Shown: positions 63,040-64,000 of the stretch, piece after piece
Position numbering within the stretch: the stretch's first letter is position 1
Layout: the number at the start of each line of letters is the position of its first letter
NCBI RefSeq assembly: GCF_014196765.1
Contig: NZ_JACIEE010000003.1
Location: 496,001 to 560,000 of the forward strand
Source: Mycoplana azooxidifex
GTDB taxonomy: Bacteria; Pseudomonadota; Alphaproteobacteria; Rhizobiales; Rhizobiaceae
Length of the DNA stretch: 64,000 nt
Direction: 5' to 3'
Program-made: the position numbers and the translations under genes
The notes under the pieces: generated by a model
What the model was told of the DNA's origin: nothing
Database searches by the model: none
The model's input: only the letters and a program-made list of their open reading frames with translations

Positions 63040-64000
63040 ATGACCGCCCTGCACCTTCTCAAGGACCCCAATCTTCACGACGACCGGGCAAAGCTCTTCG
63101 CCAAGGCGGAGGCGATTTCCGCCGACCTCGCCCGCCGCGGCGCGGCGCTGGATGCTGAAGGCAAACCGCCGAAAGCGGAAATCGAACAGCTGAAGAAGGA
63201 AGGGCTGCTTTCGGCCCTCCATCCGGTTGAAATCGGCGGCGGCGGGCTGGACTGGGTCGATGGCCTCCGTCTGGTGCGTATCCTGGCGCGCGGCGAAAGC
63301 TCGATCGGCCAGCTTCTCGGCTATCATTTCGTCAACAGCCAGTACATCTATTGGGCGGCGGAAGATCCGGACAAGGCCTGGGACCTCGGCGTCGAGACTG
63401 TCGCGAAGACGCTCTATTGGGGCGCTGCGGTCAATCCGCGCGACCCGGGCCTGACGCTCAGGAAGGAGGGCGAGCACTATCTGCTCAACGGCCGCAAGAC
63501 GTTTTCGACCGGCGCCCGCGTTTCCGATCGCATCAATGCCAATGCCGCCTTCGGTGACCAGGTCGCCAATTTCGTGCTGCCGACCGATCGCCCCGGCTAC
63601 ATCGCCAATGACGACTGGGACAATATCGGCCAGCGGCTCTCCGACAGCGGCAGCGTCGAGTTCCGCGATTCTCCGGTCTACGAAAGCGACTTCATCCTGC
63701 CGTTCGCCGACAAGGATGCGCCCCCTGCCGTGCAGGCGACCTTCAATACGCCGCTGATCCAGCTCGTGTTCGTCAATTTCTACCTCGGCACGGCGGAAGG
63801 CGCGCTGGACGCGGCCATTGACTACGTGCGCACGACGACGCGCCCCTGGCTCACGTCCGGCGTCGAAAAGGCAAGCGAGGATCCGTATATCCTGGAACGC
63901 ATCGGTGAATTCCGTGCGGCCCTGAAAGCCTCCGTGGCGCTGGCCGACGCAGCCGCAACCGCCGTTCAGTCGGCGCTTGCGCGCGGCCGCGGCGTCACCG
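63040..64000 (+). CDS. Acyl-CoA-dehydrogenase-like monooxygenase, DszC/SfnB type (3' truncated)
   Basis: The first 320 residues of a gene that runs off the window, starting at the ATG at 63040 with AGGAGA upstream. Acyl-CoA dehydrogenase fold: LSALHPVEIGGGGLDWVDGL, GESSIGQLLGYHFVNSQY, LYWGAAVNPRDPGL and LLNGRKTFSTGARVSDRI, resembling flavin-dependent DszC/SfnB sulfur-acquisition oxygenases rather than fatty-acid enzymes (QLLGYHFVN in place of the usual acyl-CoA loop). It is divergent from the LLM monooxygenase across a 191-base gap that is AT-rich at 62920-62955, where a shared promoter/operator is likely. Confidence 0.88.
   Translation, partial: MTALHLLKDPNLHDDRAKLFAKAEAISADLARRGAALDAEGKPPKAEIEQLKKEGLLSALHPVEIGGGGLDWVDGLRLVRILARGESSIGQLLGYHFVNSQYIYWAAEDPDKAWDLGVETVAKTLYWGAAVNPRDPGLTLRKEGEHYLLNGRKTFSTGARVSDRINANAAFGDQVANFVLPTDRPGYIANDDWDNIGQRLSDSGSVEFRDSPVYESDFILPFADKDAPPAVQATFNTPLIQLVFVNFYLGTAEGALDAAIDYVRTTTRPWLTSGVEKASEDPYILERIGEFRAALKASVALADAAATAVQSALARGRGVT

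Overview
The window looks like chromosome or chromid from a member of the Rhizobiales, most likely Rhizobiaceae (Ensifer/Sinorhizobium, Rhizobium or Shinella-like). The evidence is high GC content, a Porin_2-type porin, a membrane-bound ferritin gene behind a textbook Irr iron-control element, ExoF/ExoY-like polysaccharide genes, and two copies of a palindromic intergenic repeat that I recognise as common in Rhizobiaceae. I see no rRNA, tRNA, CRISPR array, integrase or insertion sequence. The species call is inference.

Region 1 (1-7.8 kb) is mostly housekeeping: the end of a transglutaminase-like cysteine peptidase gene, mbfA with its iron-control element, a ProC-like reductase, an M29 aminopeptidase, a YbaK-type deacylase, a family 2 glycosyltransferase, a porin and an orphan LuxR-type regulator.

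Region 2 (8-30.4 kb) starts a large surface-polysaccharide locus. A Wza/ExoF-like export protein, the four dTDP-L-rhamnose genes and a Wzx flippase lie on the plus strand. They face a six-gene minus-strand operon of sugar-nucleotide tailoring enzymes that includes a WbpB-WbpE-WbpD-like set. Next come a secreted beta-helix/RTX protein and a second minus-strand operon: GNAT-like protein, AMP ligase, PLP decarboxylase, acyl carrier protein, glycosyltransferase and polysaccharide deacetylase. That operon resembles the ACP/ligase/decarboxylase cassette known from exosortase clusters, but no exosortase is visible here.

Region 3 (30.5-40.7 kb) is metabolic and regulatory. It holds a catabolic operon (fused dihydroxyacetone-type kinase, TIM-barrel isomerase, tripartite tricarboxylate transporter, PdxA2-like dehydrogenase) with a divergent GntR regulator, then a Bax-inhibitor-like membrane protein and an ECF sigma/anti-sigma pair.

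Region 4 (40.7-61 kb) returns to polysaccharide and protein export: a second orphan LuxR regulator with a degenerate receiver, an ExoY-like priming sugar transferase, a split Wzc-like chain-length protein and ATPase, and a near-identical inverted copy of the beta-helix/RTX gene. A type I secretion island follows: a Gln/Asn/Gly-rich protein, a repeat protein sharing a motif with it, an ABC exporter with a long N-terminal extension, and an HlyD adaptor. An O-antigen-ligase/polymerase-like protein and another glycosyltransferase close the locus. The window ends with a divergent pair of DszA-like and DszC/SfnB-like monooxygenase genes.

My reading is that 8-61 kb, interrupted by a metabolic block, encodes one exopolysaccharide (priming, repeat-unit synthesis, flipping, polymerisation, export) and a type I system that may secrete proteins acting on or within that matrix. 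The most notable structure is the inverted pair of about 1.8 kb repeats (the beta-helix genes) that brackets roughly 23.5 kb.
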